Source of the DNA: Ditylenchus dipsaci | Taxonomy: Eukaryota; Nematoda; Chromadorea; Rhabditida; Anguinidae | Length of the DNA: 64,000 nt | Assembly: GCA_004194705.1 (NCBI GenBank) | Contig: SADC01000184.1 | Span: 98,436-162,435 of the forward strand | Direction of reading: 5' to 3' | In this document: positions 1 to 10,213 of the stretch, in pieces | Position numbering within the stretch: the stretch's first letter is position 1 | How the letters are laid out: the number at the start of each line of letters is the position of its first letter | Position numbers and translations under genes: made by a program | The notes under the pieces: generated by a model | Told to the model about the DNA's origin: nothing | The model's input: only the letters and a program-made list of their open reading frames with translations | Database searches by the model: none

Positions 1-96
1 CAAGAAGTTGATGACATCTTCCTTTGTAACCTTCCCATTTTTGAGTTGCTGAAGATTTTCGATCACGTCCGAGTTAGTCCACTTGAAGTCCTTCAT
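1..96 (-). CDS. 5' end of an unrecognised gene, cut by the left window edge
   Basis: On the minus strand an ATG at 96-94 opens a 32-codon reading frame that runs off the window. It begins MKDFKWTNSDVIENLQ and contains a short LKNGKVTKEDVINFL segment, hydrophilic and helix-like. I recognise no family. It is either a first exon or a small gene. The upstream 366 bases up to the next gene hold no other coding signal that I can see. The start is simply the first in-frame ATG; there is no homology to support it. Confidence 0.4.
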   Translation of the reverse strand, partial: MKDFKWTNSDVIENLQQLKNGKVTKEDVINFL

Positions 97-462
97 CTTA
101 ATTAATCCAGATAAAAAAACAAACAGCAGAATGTTCAAATGAAATGAAGCCTCATGAATTTGTAAGAACCTACCAAATGGCTCAAAAAGAAACTTCGGTG
201 AAAAATTAAGAGAGCTAAAACAGTAGGAAAAATTCCCGACCGTCCAGAAAGTAATAATGAATTAAAAAATTCAAAAGCTTGGCGTTTTGGTGTGACGTTT
301 AGCGGTTTTTGGGACATTTGTCCCGCCAACCGCTAAACGTCTACGCACCCAAGTAAATAGGTAAACGAAAACTCTGAAGAGTTAACTGTACTGGAAGGTT
401 GACTGTACTTCATAAATAACTTTATTGGAAGGTTAACTGTGTGGAGGTACTGGTACCATTTA
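97..462. other. intergenic stretch, nothing recognised
   Basis: Between the edge fragment and the Asn/Gly-rich secreted protein gene (its 3' side) I see no supported exon, RNA gene or clear repeat. Around 372-440 the phrases GTTAACTGTACTGGAAGG and GGAAGGTTAACTGTG recur as imperfect short repeats. Confidence 0.4.
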
Positions 463-1186
463 TCATTTATTTTTTTTTCTAAAATCAATTAAAAACAGAC
501 TGTATCCGCCAGTCATGTTGCCATTAGCCATGTAGGCAGCTCCATTAGCATTGACGTTGGTGTTTCCTACTCCAGTGGCACTGCCTGACTCTCTGTTCTG
601 AATGTTGGTATTGTTGCCGTCGATGCCGGCATAAGTCAAGCTTGATGTTTTAGTATTGTTACCAGTGGCATCTACGCTTCCCTGGGATTGCACAGCTGAA
701 TTAGTGGGATTGAGTAAGAGAAAATAAAATGGTAGTGAAAAAATTGCTAACTTTTAGTGCCAACATTTCCATAAGCGTTGCTGAGTATGCTGGACGTGCC
801 ATTGGCAGTGGAGTTGCCTACGGATGTGCCATTCGCGCCAATGATTCCGTCGATGGTTTTATAAACGTTGCCAGCACCGGACAAACTCAAATCTCCAGTA
901 CCGTTTACAATTCCCCAGAAGAGACGGCTAAAACTGATTTTTTGTACTTGATTGAATACGGTAACCTAGAATTAGACACAACTAATTCTGCCCAAATTTT
1001 AGGCCAATTTTTTCAAGAAGTTCCCGCATTCTTATATATACTGCTTGGGTAACATCCGTTGAAAATATCTTTTGTACAAAATTGACCTTGTCCACCACTT
1101 TGTCTTCTAAACCGGAACTCAATTCTTGCTTGTGCCGTCATAGTTAAACCAATTAAAAGAAATAATAAAGAAAATATATGTGGCAT
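463..1186 (-). CDS. small secreted Asn/Gly-rich, sequon-rich protein (three exons)
   Basis: Exon 1 starts at ATG 1186-1184 and encodes a signal peptide (MPHIFSLLFLLIGLTMTAQA) followed by a basic stretch with two cysteines (FCTKDIFNGCYPSS). Exon 2 lies about 735-940 and exon 3 is 690-463. The exon 2/3 junction is clean: donor AAAA|GTTAGC near 762 and acceptor AATTCAG near 691. The exon 1/2 junction is not resolved; a donor GTATATA is present near 1040 but the matching phase is uncertain. The mature chain is low in complexity, rich in Asn, Gly, Ser and Thr, and carries at least seven N-glycosylation sequons (NGT, NST, NNT, NMT types). An acceptor-like AAATTTAG lies about 13 bases before the ATG, compatible with trans-splicing. 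No family recognised; a glycosylated surface or matrix protein is a guess. Confidence 0.6.
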
Positions 1187-2690
1187 TGCACAAGCCGAGC
1201 TAAATTTCACAAGCATGCCCTTCAGTTGTGATCTTTAGACCTAAAAAAACAAACAAATATAAAAAAACAGATCAACTTCAAAAAAGGCAATCGAAGAAGT
1301 TAGAAAAAATATTTTTTAAAACTCCTCCTACACACTATCATATACCAGACAGTTTTTGTTATTCAAGTAAAATAGGATTATCAGGGATATGTAGAAGAGA
1401 TTACCGCACACATATATATTTGACAGTTTTACTGCCATTCAGGGCTGTTGAAAATGAAAAAATATATGTGTGTCCTCAACAAGCGAAATTCTGTTTTTTG
1501 CTTAGCCACCGATATTGATGTTAATTAGAAAAAAACAGGAAAATAGGACCAAGGTGGCATGGAAAATGTACTTCTTAGTGACAAACAAATCCTTTTTTCT
1601 ATGAATTTAAAAATCTTAAGACTTAAGTTGAGGTGTGTGCTCGTCCTCTTCTTAATTGCTATGGTTTACGTAGAGGAAGTTAGTTTTGAACAATAATAAT
1701 GAATAGGTTGTATGCGTAATTAAACGAATATTATATGAAAAATTTTTATGAAAGCTAAATTTGACTTATTTTCAAGGAAATTCAAACGTAAAACAAAAAC
1801 ATGTACACGATCTTTGCTTGGTCCCCCTGGGGTTTGGACTTTGCCTATCCAGAAGCTACACACTGAGCAGGACCGAAACCACAAGCGGACTAAGCAAAAA
1901 TCCTTTTTTTTGACATTACACACCAAAAAAATATTGTCGACGAAAAAACCACAAATATTTGGTATTTTTCAAATTTTTTGTCAAAATATCTATTTGCAGT
2001 GCTTAAACTTAACAAACACTGGATAAAATAACAATTTCTGCCGAAAAATGAAGAAATTAATGAAAATATACTTTATTTATAACTTTTGGTATGAGAACCC
2101 TATTTTGTAGCCTTTTTATGAAAAAAATGTTGCGAATGTAGACTGTACTAATTTCTCAGACAATAAAAAGGTAGTTTGTAGGAAAAAATATTTTTCTCTA
2201 AATTTTCTCGGAGTTTCTCTAAATTTTCACAGGCTTGCATTAACTCACGTATTTAATATTTTGGTGACCTTTTTTGGCAAATTTCATATTGGCAAATTTC
2301 ATATGCTTCTAATTAGGTGAAGTCAATTATATGTTGCGCCATTCTGTGCTTTCTATTTCCTTCCAAATGTGCAGCTGGCTGTAAGCCATAAGACCCAAAA
2401 CTTCCTCTGCTTTTTTGAGAAATATATGCAAAATATTTTATAGGCTCTTTTTTTCTACCAGCTGTGCTCCAATTTTCATTAGTCCAACGGTCAAATCAGA
2501 GTATTACTTTTTGAAAGTCATTCATCAAAGTGTTTGCTCCAAAAATGCTGAAAAGCCGTTGCACACTAATCCATTTTTTTCGTTAAATAACGATAAGCTA
2601 AGCAATGAGTGGTATATAGCCAAAGCGTCATAATGCATTTACGAACAGGTCACTTTCTCAGACTTTTTTTTCAACAACTTTTTTCAACTT
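1187..2690. other. gene-free AT-rich stretch
   Basis: No exon is supported on either strand. Short reading frames here are low-complexity shadows. Poly-T/poly-A runs are common. I see no element ends. Confidence 0.45.
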
Positions 2691-2694
2691 TTTT

Positions 2695-3060
2695 TTCAGA
2701 CTAAATCTAAAGGCGCGGGTCATTTCGGCAAAACTGTTGTCATTCTCAAAAAGGATCAGCAAAATCGGAATACTTGCAATATTTTCGATTGGATTAACCA
2801 AAGGCAACTGGCAAAAGCATTCAAAATCTGGGATAAAAAAGTGTCAGACCTTGGGCGGGAACGAAATTTTAGGTTCACACTAAATTGAGAGTGGACTGTA
2901 CAGTCAAACGTGGGTTATCCGACAATTCAGTTATCCGGCAACCTCGGTTATCCCGCACCTTAAATATACTTTATTTGGCTAAGATCGGCTTATTCTCTGT
3001 CAACTGACACTCCAGTTATCCAGCAACTCGTTTATCCGGCTCCTTGAGGCTGGTCCGGAG
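2695..3060. repeat. fragments of pogo-like inverted-repeat (MITE) elements
   Basis: Bases 2709-2880 hold body motifs shared with several other elements in the window (GCGCGGGTCATTTCGGCAAA, CAGCAAAATCGGAAT, and GTGTCAGACCTTGGGCGGGA). At 2895 a TACAGTCAAACGTGGGTTAT terminus starts a run of GTTATCCGRCAA-type tandem units (to about 3045). TACAGTC ends with repeated sub-terminal units recur elsewhere in the window. The matching opposite terminus is not present here, so the copy is incomplete. Confidence 0.55.
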
Positions 3061-3114
3061 AGATAGCTAAGAGGCTAAGGATTATTTTGACACCCAAACT
3101 TGTAAATAAAAATG

Positions 3115-3600
3115 GATAAAATAGGGTGTGCACACAGTAGTATTCGAATCTGTGACTTATTTGATGCGTATATACCGTAATTCCTCTAATAGAGCCCACG
3201 GGGGCTCTACTAGAAGCATGCAATTTTTTCAAACTTCAAGTAGTCTAAAACTTCTGTTTTCATTTACTGTTTGAGCTGTGTAAAAAGTGCCTGTTAGATT
3301 TTTGAAATCCCTCGCAGGCACTTTTTACACAGCTCAAACAGTAAATGAAAACAGAAGTTTCAGACCACTTGAAGTTTGAGGGGGGGGGCTCTATCAGAGG
3401 AATTACGGTAAAGCCTCCTGTAGTTTTTCAATTCTTTACTAGCTTTATCATTCCAACTTTTTGCATTGTGGGCCCGAGATTTTTGATTTAAAGTCGCATA
3501 CTGGCTATCCAATGTGACCAAACTCCCCAGGCTAGTGAAAAGCTCACCCGGGAAATTAAATTTGCAAAAATTTGCGAGGTTTCCGTTTGAGTGATTTTAT
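3115..3600 (-). repeat. tRNA-derived SINE, interrupted by a MITE
   Basis: Read on the minus strand the head carries a polymerase III B-box-like motif (GATTCGAATAC, complement at 3150-3160). The body (3411-3600) includes ATACTGGCTATCCAATGTGA, which recurs at about 16185-16205 and in diverged form near 40110 and, inverted, at 39090-39660. The SINE is split at its internal TATATA by the element 3175-3408. Confidence 0.7.
3175..3408. mobile_element. CCGTATT-family MITE, copy 1, TA target duplication
   Basis: Inverted termini CCGTAATTCCTCTAATAGAG and CTCT.TCAGAGGAATTACGG flank a palindromic body containing GCACTTTTTACACAGCTCAA. TA lies on both sides (3173-3174 and 3409-3410). Removing the element and one TA restores the SINE sequence gcgtatata-aagcctcc, matching the intact SINE at 16.1 kb, so the borders are secure. 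Confidence 0.85.
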
Positions 3601-3719
3601 ATGTATTCAGTCCCCCCCCTTCAAATGTCTTTTTGTGTTATTTTGTACCTTCTAAAAGTATTGGGCCCTACCCAACGAAGGAAGGGGGGCTGTCTCACCT
3701 TGGTTTTCGTATTGTTTTT

Positions 3720-3845
3720 TAGAATTTTTTAGGCTTAGGAAAGTGTAGGCCGTCGTATTTCAAAACGGACTCAAACATCTTTTAGATTTATGTTAGAGTC
3801 CATCTACCATTGGCCAGCCTTGCCTAGGCCTAAAAATAGCAAGAA
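3720..3845. repeat. dispersed inverted repeat with GGACTCAAACATC core
   Basis: Two arms, AGGCTTAGGAAAGTGTAGGC and GCCAGCCTTGCCTAGGCCTA, face each other across a GGACTCAAACATC...GATTTATGTTAGAGTCC centre. Related copies lie at about 14060-14130, 26985-27095, 30530-30640, 48455-48620 and 55490-55620. Ends and target duplication are not clear. Confidence 0.55.
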
Positions 3846-4038
3846 AATTCAGCAGAGGTAAATACTTCTTCGTTGGATAGGACTAAGTATTGTCATTTAC
3901 TAGTTTTCAAATCTTCTCCATTCAGCCAATTGATGCATCGTCTTGGACGAGACGGTCAGAATGCCTGGGGCATACCATCTAGGAGATGGATTGTGCTAGC
4001 AGTAATATTCTACCTATCCAACCAGCTCCAGCCAAAGA

Positions 4039-4877
4039 TGCTGTGATGTTGACCCACCAAATAGAAATTCGGCTTATGGCCGAAAGATCGAGGCCACCTT
4101 TACTTGTGGAGAAGTGAATGGCCAGCCTATTAGCGAGATTTACTGCAGCATTGCTGAAGCTAGTCCCTATACTTCTCATAACCAATACTTTTTTAGAATG
4201 ATGAATGGTGAGGGCAAATACAAGGCAATGATGCAAAAGGAGTCTTTCCTCAAAGTAATATTTTTATTTTTTGCGTTTTTTAATTTTTGCTATTTCAAAG
4301 CTTCTAGGGAGGTCAGAACTTCGACTTTTGCATGGCTAACACCAGCCAAGCTCATCCAGCCTCGAACATGGTGGACGGCAGTCCAGCCTGGCACCAAAGA
4401 CCCCACTATCTAGAGGAATGCAGTACCGAGAGATCAACATTACCATCAACTTGGAGCAGGAGTTTCATGTGGCTTATGTCTGGATCCAAATGGCTAATAG
4501 TCCTAGACCAGGCACTTGGATATTAGAGCACACTGTAGACTATGGAAAAACATATCAGCCATGGCAGTACTTAGCATCTTCACCTGCTGAATGCTCTAGG
4601 ATTGGGCATTTTGATCAAGTTCATTATTCAAAAATTGCTGTTTAGTTGTTTGAATCGCGTCACTGATTCTAATCACCGAGGATGATTCAGTGATTTGCAC
4701 CAGCGAGTTTTCCAGCATTCAGCCGATGGACAACGGAGAGGTAAAAAACTTAATATCTTTTATGACTAACAATCATGCGAGAGCAAATTATTCTTTCAGA
4801 TCATACTAAACCTGTTGGAGAATAGGCCCGGCAAGAATAACTTTGGTGCCTCCAAAAAATTGCAGAGTTTTGCAAAA
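4039..4877 (+). pseudogene. laminin N-terminal (LamN) domain remnant
   Basis: Exons about 4039-4254, 4308-4617, about 4681-4740 and 4800-4877 encode consecutive LamN blocks: GRKIEATFTCGEV; then [20 protein letters not shown]; then [19 protein letters not shown] and [20 protein letters not shown]; then DDSVICTSEFSSIQPMDNGE; then IILNLLENRPGKNNFG. Order and spacing match the domain that starts laminin and netrin chains, which mediates polymer formation in basement membranes. The frame changes by one base inside CCCC at 4401-4404 between WHQRP and SRGMQY. The third exon lacks a good acceptor. After SFAK the match stops, an AATAAA follows at 4913, and no EGF repeats appear. The signal peptide is also absent. 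It is a pseudogene, or a gene fragment affected by sequence error. Confidence 0.72.
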
Positions 4878-5188
4878 GTAGGCACTTCAGCAGTTTTTTA
4901 AGTGTATCCTACAATAAATATTATGTGTACCCTAAAAGTATTTTTTTGCATCATGAATATATCAAAATTTTAGTTTTCGTTTTTTGGCAGCTTTCCATTT
5001 CGATTTACGATTTTCAAAAAAATTGGCCGAAAATTAATTTGGGTGGGCCTCATTACAGAAAATACAGTATTATGTCAGTACTCCCCACCTCAAGCAAAAG
5101 TTGTTTAGTTAATGCCAATTTTCTTCTTGTTCCTTTATTCTTGTTCTTGTTCCTTTATTGTTTTTAAATGTATAAATTTGTGGGTACT

Positions 5189-5960
5189 ATTGGACTTTGG
5201 TAGTCCAATGGCAATTTAAGAGTCCGAAAATATTTTACTAGTCCATCCTGCACTTTAGTAGTCCAGCCTGCACTTTAGGAGTCCGATGCATTTTAGAAGT
5301 CCAATAAAATTTGCTGGTCTAATTATAGTTTAAATTTTTTTCGATAGTCAAATGTCATTTTACATTTTTAAGTGTACAATAGTCTTTCAAAATGTTTTAT
5401 TTATCAACAAAAACACAGTTACGTTGACTATTCAAAAAATAAAAAACCAACTTTTAAAATATAAAAGCTTTGAACACAGTTTTGAATACTGGGGCCTACC
5501 GCATAAATAAGCTCTGGTAAGCATATTTTTATGCATCCAGAGTCCCTTTCGAGTGATTTGTGTCTCAGGTATGTGCGTGTGCGCATCTCAACTCCAAGCC
5601 CCCGTCGCCCCCGTAAGGGGGCGACGGGGGCTTGAGAGTTAGAGATGCGCGCACTCACTTACCTTAGACATGATTCCGAACAAGACTCTTGATCAAAAAA
5701 TGCATATAGAGCCTCTTTTTGCCACGGTCCATGTTGAAAAACATGGTGAAACAGCTAAAAAATAACAAAAAAAGTGGCCCCCTATTATTCCCTTCCCCTC
5801 CCAATACAGCCCTTATTCCCTTTTTAGATACTTTTAACCTAAATTTTTTGGACTACTCAAATATTTTTGGACTACTGAAATATTTTGGACTACCCAAATA
5901 TTTTTGGACTATTAAATTCCCATTGGACTATTAAAATTCCATTGGACTACTAAAGTGCAA
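5189..5960. mobile_element. foldback-like element with GGACTA tandem-repeat arms
   Basis: The left arm (5189-5310) is a run of units such as TAGTCCA, AGTCC and GCACTTTAGTAGTCCAGCC; the right arm (about 5846-5955) is a run of TTTTGGACTACT-type units in opposite orientation. The arms are inverted relative to each other and each is internally tandem. The middle holds the GC-rich hairpin at 5596-5633. No coding capacity. Confidence 0.65.
5596..5633. repeat. perfect GC-rich hairpin
   Basis: AAGCCCCCGTCGCCCCC pairs exactly with GGGGGCGACGGGGGCTT across a GTAA loop. It is the apex of a longer imperfect palindrome (about 5540-5680) that includes GTGCGCATCTCAA and its inverted match. Confidence 0.85.
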
Positions 5961-6229
5961 TTAACCCAATTTGTGCTCCGAGCTCAGATACATATTCAGA
6001 AATTTTATTGAAACTTATTTAGTCCGGGGCGCATTTTGTAATGTCTCGTAAATCATTTTAAACGTATTATAACTTTTTATTATAAGTTAAAATTTTTCTC
6101 GCACAAAAATTCGATTTTTCAAAGAAAAAATACGACTTTGAGAAAAATGCGATGGTCAGATTTCGGTCACAATTTTTGAAAAGATATTATTTTTCCTATG
6201 TATAACAGTGTCAGAAAGCCACATTTTTA

Positions 6230-6785
6230 TCGATTTCAGAGCATGACAGTTACTAACAAGGAACCACGCAAGCTGTTATTTTTATGTGATTTTAAGACCT
6301 ATATAAAAATGTTCGCCATGGTCGGTTTAGTATGTAAAATTTTAATATTGTCATTGGAGAACGAGAAAAGTGATGAGGACAGGCAGTTAGAAAGTATTTT
6401 CTTTCTGATTCGTACATTCTTTCAGTATAAATAAATTGAAATTCAAACTGCTGCAATTTCAGACACCCACTTATGGACTATTTACACCAGCTTACGCCTA
6501 CAATGTAATTAATATAGAAAAAAAACTATCGCAAAGTAAAAAAATCTCTGCAACGAGACTTAAACTTGTTGGATACTTTCGCTTAAAATTTTTTAAAAAC
6601 AACAGGGGGAGTAAATACGTTTTTGCACTTTCTAGATGCATATCCTCATAATTTTTTTCGCTGTCTGCCGACAATATTGGAATTTCACACACTAGATCCA
6701 CCATGGCGAACATTTTTTATGTAGGTCTTGAAATCACATTGGAAAGACAGCTTGGGTGGTTCCCTTGTAAGAAGACTTTTAAAAA
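6230..6785. mobile_element. imperfect inverted-repeat element
   Basis: Arms about 6234-6420 and 6635-6780 are inverted copies: ATGTTCGCCATGGTCGGTTT against CACCATGGCGAACATTTTTT, and AAGGAACCACGCAAGCTGT against the GGTTCCCTTG side. Short reading frames across it are shadows. Target duplication not identified. Confidence 0.55.
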
Positions 6786-6864
6786 TGATATACAGTCAAC
6801 TCTCGATTTAACGAACCCTCGATTTAACGAAACTCTTTATTTAACGGACATTTTTGAACGCCTA

Positions 6865-7116
6865 CCGTATTCTCTCTAATAGGCCGACACCCTCTAATAA
6901 ACCGACACCCCCTACTTTGAGGGACCGTATCTCAGTCCGAAGAAAAAAAAATTACATCGCTGTTTATTGCCTTTTCTTAGTTCCCACGAGCTCTATCGAT
7001 TCCGCTTTTTCGATTTTGGATTTTCACCCGAAAATGTCGAGTTCGACCCAAAATTTTCACGATTTTTGAAGGGTTGAAAAATAAACCGACATGTCGGCCT
7101 ATTAGAGAGAATACGG
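6865..7116. mobile_element. CCGTATT-family MITE, copy 2, nested
   Basis: CCGTATTCTCTCTAATAGGC and GCCTATTAGAGAGAATACGG are inverted termini with TA at 6863-6864 and 7117-7118. The body (CCCACGAGCTCTATCGATTC) is shared with copies at 15.5, 47.6 and 48.8 kb. It sits inside the pogo-like element 6793-7423. Confidence 0.85.
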
Positions 7117-7204
7117 TATTTGGCCAGCGATTAAATAAAATGACCAAAATTACTCTTGATTTAACGAACTCTCGATTCAACGAACATTTCTGCCGGTCCT
7201 CAGG

Positions 7205-7392
7205 TGCCACTTTCAGGTCGATGGATAGAGTAAGGATTAAGAGTTACTCGTGATCTATTGATCGTGTTTCAGACACGACGAGTAGGATCAAAGATCAAGA
7301 GTAAGTCTTGATCTATCGATCCGGTTTCAGGTGGACGAGTAGGATCACGAGTAACGCTTGATCCTCACTCTATCCACCGACCTGAAAGTGGA
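7205..7392. repeat. palindrome built on GATCNNGAGTAA units
   Basis: CACTTTCAGGTCGATGGATA near 7207 faces TCCACCGACCTGAAAGTGG near 7373-7391. Inside, GAGTTACTCGTGATC-like and GATCAAGAGTAAG-like units recur in both orientations. Confidence 0.6.
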
Positions 7393-8157
7393 CCCAGGGA
7401 TTCTTCAAGTCGAGAGTTGACTGTACCGAAAATTATAAAATGCGCATCACACCCCGCAAACCGGACTAAATAAGTTCCATTTTATTATATGTAAAGGGAT
7501 TTAGTGGTGGTTGTAATTTGGTGCTAATATGCCTTGAAAAAAAATTCCGCCATTTTCATGCTGACTTGCTCTTATTTTTCTCGATATTTGGTGAATAAAA
7601 AACTTTCGAAGCACAAAACACAATATTCAAAGACTCAATTTTATAAGTTTAACTCAAATAAGCTTCTTTGTGATAAGAAACAATTTGGTGCACTTGGCGT
7701 CTGGGGTGATTGCTTCTACTAAAATTATTGGTAAAACATATAGTTCGAGGCATGAGAGTCTTATCAGCCTGCCCAGCTGTCAATAATATATGACTTCAAA
7801 TTGACCAGCACATCAACCATTTATTGCTGCAAAGAAGCAGCAAAAAGAACACTCGGACAGATAATTATCAAGCAGACACAAGCGAAAATTGACAAGCAGT
7901 GTACAAAAGTTAAGAAATCATAATTCTGTGAAAAAGACTTTTATTTTATAGGTGGAAGGAGATCTTTGAAGTGCCTAAAATATATTTTTGCTGATGGTTA
8001 AGGTTTTGGAAAACTTTTCGCGTAATTTTCTGAAAAAAATTTACAAAGTCCTGTGTGATTTAATTTTTGTTGAAAACTGTACGGAAAACTTTTGAATTCC
8101 TTTCTGCCCGCACAGAAAAGCAGCCCTGAATATGACCTAACGCAGAATGATTGCTAC

Positions 8158-8925
8158 AGTCGAACCTGGGTTATACGCCGAATTAGATTTTAGAAAGTCA
8201 GAAAATCTTTTTGAAAATCCAGGTTTTAGAACTAAAATCAGATTTTTGAGAATTTTTGGTGATTGAAATCAACCAAACCTTTTAAAAAATCAGATTTGGG
8301 GACTAAAAATCAGATTTTGAATAACTCCTAGTAACTGAAATCATCCTTTTTCTGCTTAATCAACCCAAATGGCAGCCCTGGTTATACGCCACCCCAGCGA
8401 CCGACTTTAGGGTGGGTATAACCCAAGTGGCGATTAACTGCGGTGTCAGTACTGAGAACAAGCCAACCTTAGCCAAATCAATTTTAGTTGCAAAACCGAA
8501 GATCGCATTTAAATGAGGTATTCGAGTGGTCCCTCTATAAGACCATTCCAAAAAGATCGTTCCCATTCAGGTTTCGACACTCACCATCCAACCTCCCCCC
8601 CATCCCCTTGATTTTAGAGCTTGGAGAAATTATTCCATCAGTAAGCAGTCGATTGCACACAACCCGACACCCCCTCGAGTTCGTCCCCACCTAGGGTTCG
8701 ATACTTTTTCACCCCAATTATTTGAAAATAGGGTGTCGGGCTATCCGAATTTCAGTTTTTAAGTGTCAAACTTTAAAGATTTTTTAAAAACCACCGGCCA
8801 AATCGGAATCCTTACGATATTTGGCACCAGACTGTCGAAGGACATATTTTAAAGCCTTTAAAAATTAGGGTGAAAAAGTGTCGGACCCTAGGTGGGGACG
8901 AACTCGAGTGGTGCCGACTGTGGTC
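8158..8925. repeat. pogo-like terminus and GTTCGTYCCCACCTAGG palindrome
   Basis: At 8158 ACAGTCGAACCTGGGTTATA begins a repeat with a second GGTTATACGCCACCCC unit near 8380. At 8651-8919 CCCTCGAGTTCGTCCCCACC faces GGTGGGGACGAACTCGAGTG. The body (AAATCGGAATCCTTACGATA) matches the family body at 24.2, 50.9, 59.4 and 63.3 kb. Full ends are not defined. Confidence 0.55.
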
Positions 8926-9820
8926 GGAAAAAAGGATTTTGATTTTACCATTTTCAAATGAAAAGAAAACAGTTTTGCAAATAAGACCTGCAATTCCCGC
9001 ATTAACGTTTAGATTTTCTGTAAATAAGGTGGCACTATAGCCGAAACCCCGGTATTGTTGGCAAAAGTGTTTTCATTTTTAGAAACCTTTGGTAAACCTC
9101 AAAATCCATACGATTTCTTACAGAGTAATTTCAGTATAGTATGCGCATAAAATTATTATTTGCTTTGGAAATTTCACAAAACATATTTAGAGAAGCTTGC
9201 ATTACTTATATTTTTATTTTTCATTTGTATATTTGGCATGCATTTCCTTAAAATTTATAACACAAAAGATGTTTTGTCATTGTTCCTTTTATTTATTCAA
9301 GAAACGTACAAAAAGAAAAAGCAGAAATAGCCGAAATTGATTTTCTGCCGCTGTATTAATTTAGCATTCGTGTGATAAAAGAAATAGGTATTATTTTCTA
9401 TTCTGTTTCACAGTCAACTTTCTTTTTTTGTGTTTCTCGATCAATTTTGTAAATTTTCTAACTTTTTGCGGAGGCACCTATACTGGATTCAAAATTTTTT
9501 GCATCAGGTCGGTGCCGTTTCACTTTCTTAAGTTTCTAAAAAATCTACCCGAACCCTGAACTACGAAAGTCTTTTTGCCGATGTTTTTCCCATTTTACTT
9601 AGCTTTTCGAACTAGTTTTCAATTACACCTAGGTTTCAGGTCATTTTTTATCATAATATTTAATTATTATGATGTTCAGTATACCAATTCAACTTTTAAT
9701 TGTGAATTTTGTCTGGCATCGCAGCGTCAAGTTGTCAACAAAATGTCAAAAAAAAATCTAGAACGAAATTTAAAAAATACGAAATTCAGAGGTTTCAAAA
9801 AGTGGCCACGGTGGCGAGTT
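8926..9820. other. gene-free stretch
   Basis: AT-rich sequence with no exon or repeat that I can support; the short reading frame at 9575-9922 overlaps the repeat that follows and has no protein-like composition. Confidence 0.4.
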
Positions 9821-9834
9821 TCTGTTTTTAGCCT

Positions 9835-9990
9835 AAAACCGTGCCGCAGGTTCAATCCACGTGGTGACGCGCTATTTATTGTGGCTTGTTTGACCAGTTC
9901 TAGGGGTAATTTGGGTTGCTGATTCCGAATCTGGCCTTTAAAAAGTCGTGTTACCAAACAAGCCAAAATAAATAGCGCTACACCACCTGG
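9835..9990. repeat. inverted repeat around a tRNA-like B box
   Basis: GCGCTATTTATTGTGGCTTG at 9869 faces CAAGCCAAAATAAATAGCGC at 9959-9978. On the left arm GCAGGTTCAATCCACG resembles a polymerase III B box, so this is probably a SINE-derived palindrome. Confidence 0.5.
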
Positions 9991-10213
9991 GTGGAAAAGC
10001 TCAAGTGCACCCTCCCCCCCTCCCCCTCTAAGTAAGGCAAAATAAAACTCCTTGCAATTTTTTTTCGACTGTAGAGTAAATGGCAGGATATTTTAAACTG
10101 AGAGCTGACTGTAACCTAAAAATATTGAATTTCAGCAGTCTGTAATACACCAGAACTTAACCTTTGTTCATGTTATTAGTATTGAACTGAATTGTCAATT
10201 GCTGGGTGTCAAG

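Larger units (their letters stand above)
6793..7423. mobile_element. pogo/Tigger-like MITE with CAGTCAAC termini
   Basis: Left end CAGTCAACTCTCGATTTAAC and right end ...CGAGAGTTGACTG are inverted, with TA on both sides (6791-6792, 7424-7425). The sub-terminal unit CTCGATTTAACGAAC is repeated several times. It contains a second MITE (6865-7116) and a further palindrome (7205-7392). TA duplication and CAGT termini are typical of the Tc1/mariner-pogo group; no transposase is encoded. Confidence 0.8.

Noticed and set aside
729..1052. 107-codon plus-strand frame starting MVVKKLLTFSANISISVAEY
   Set aside because: It is the shadow of exon 2 of the minus-strand secreted protein; the minus frame continues with the same Asn/Gly-rich composition and a good splice junction.
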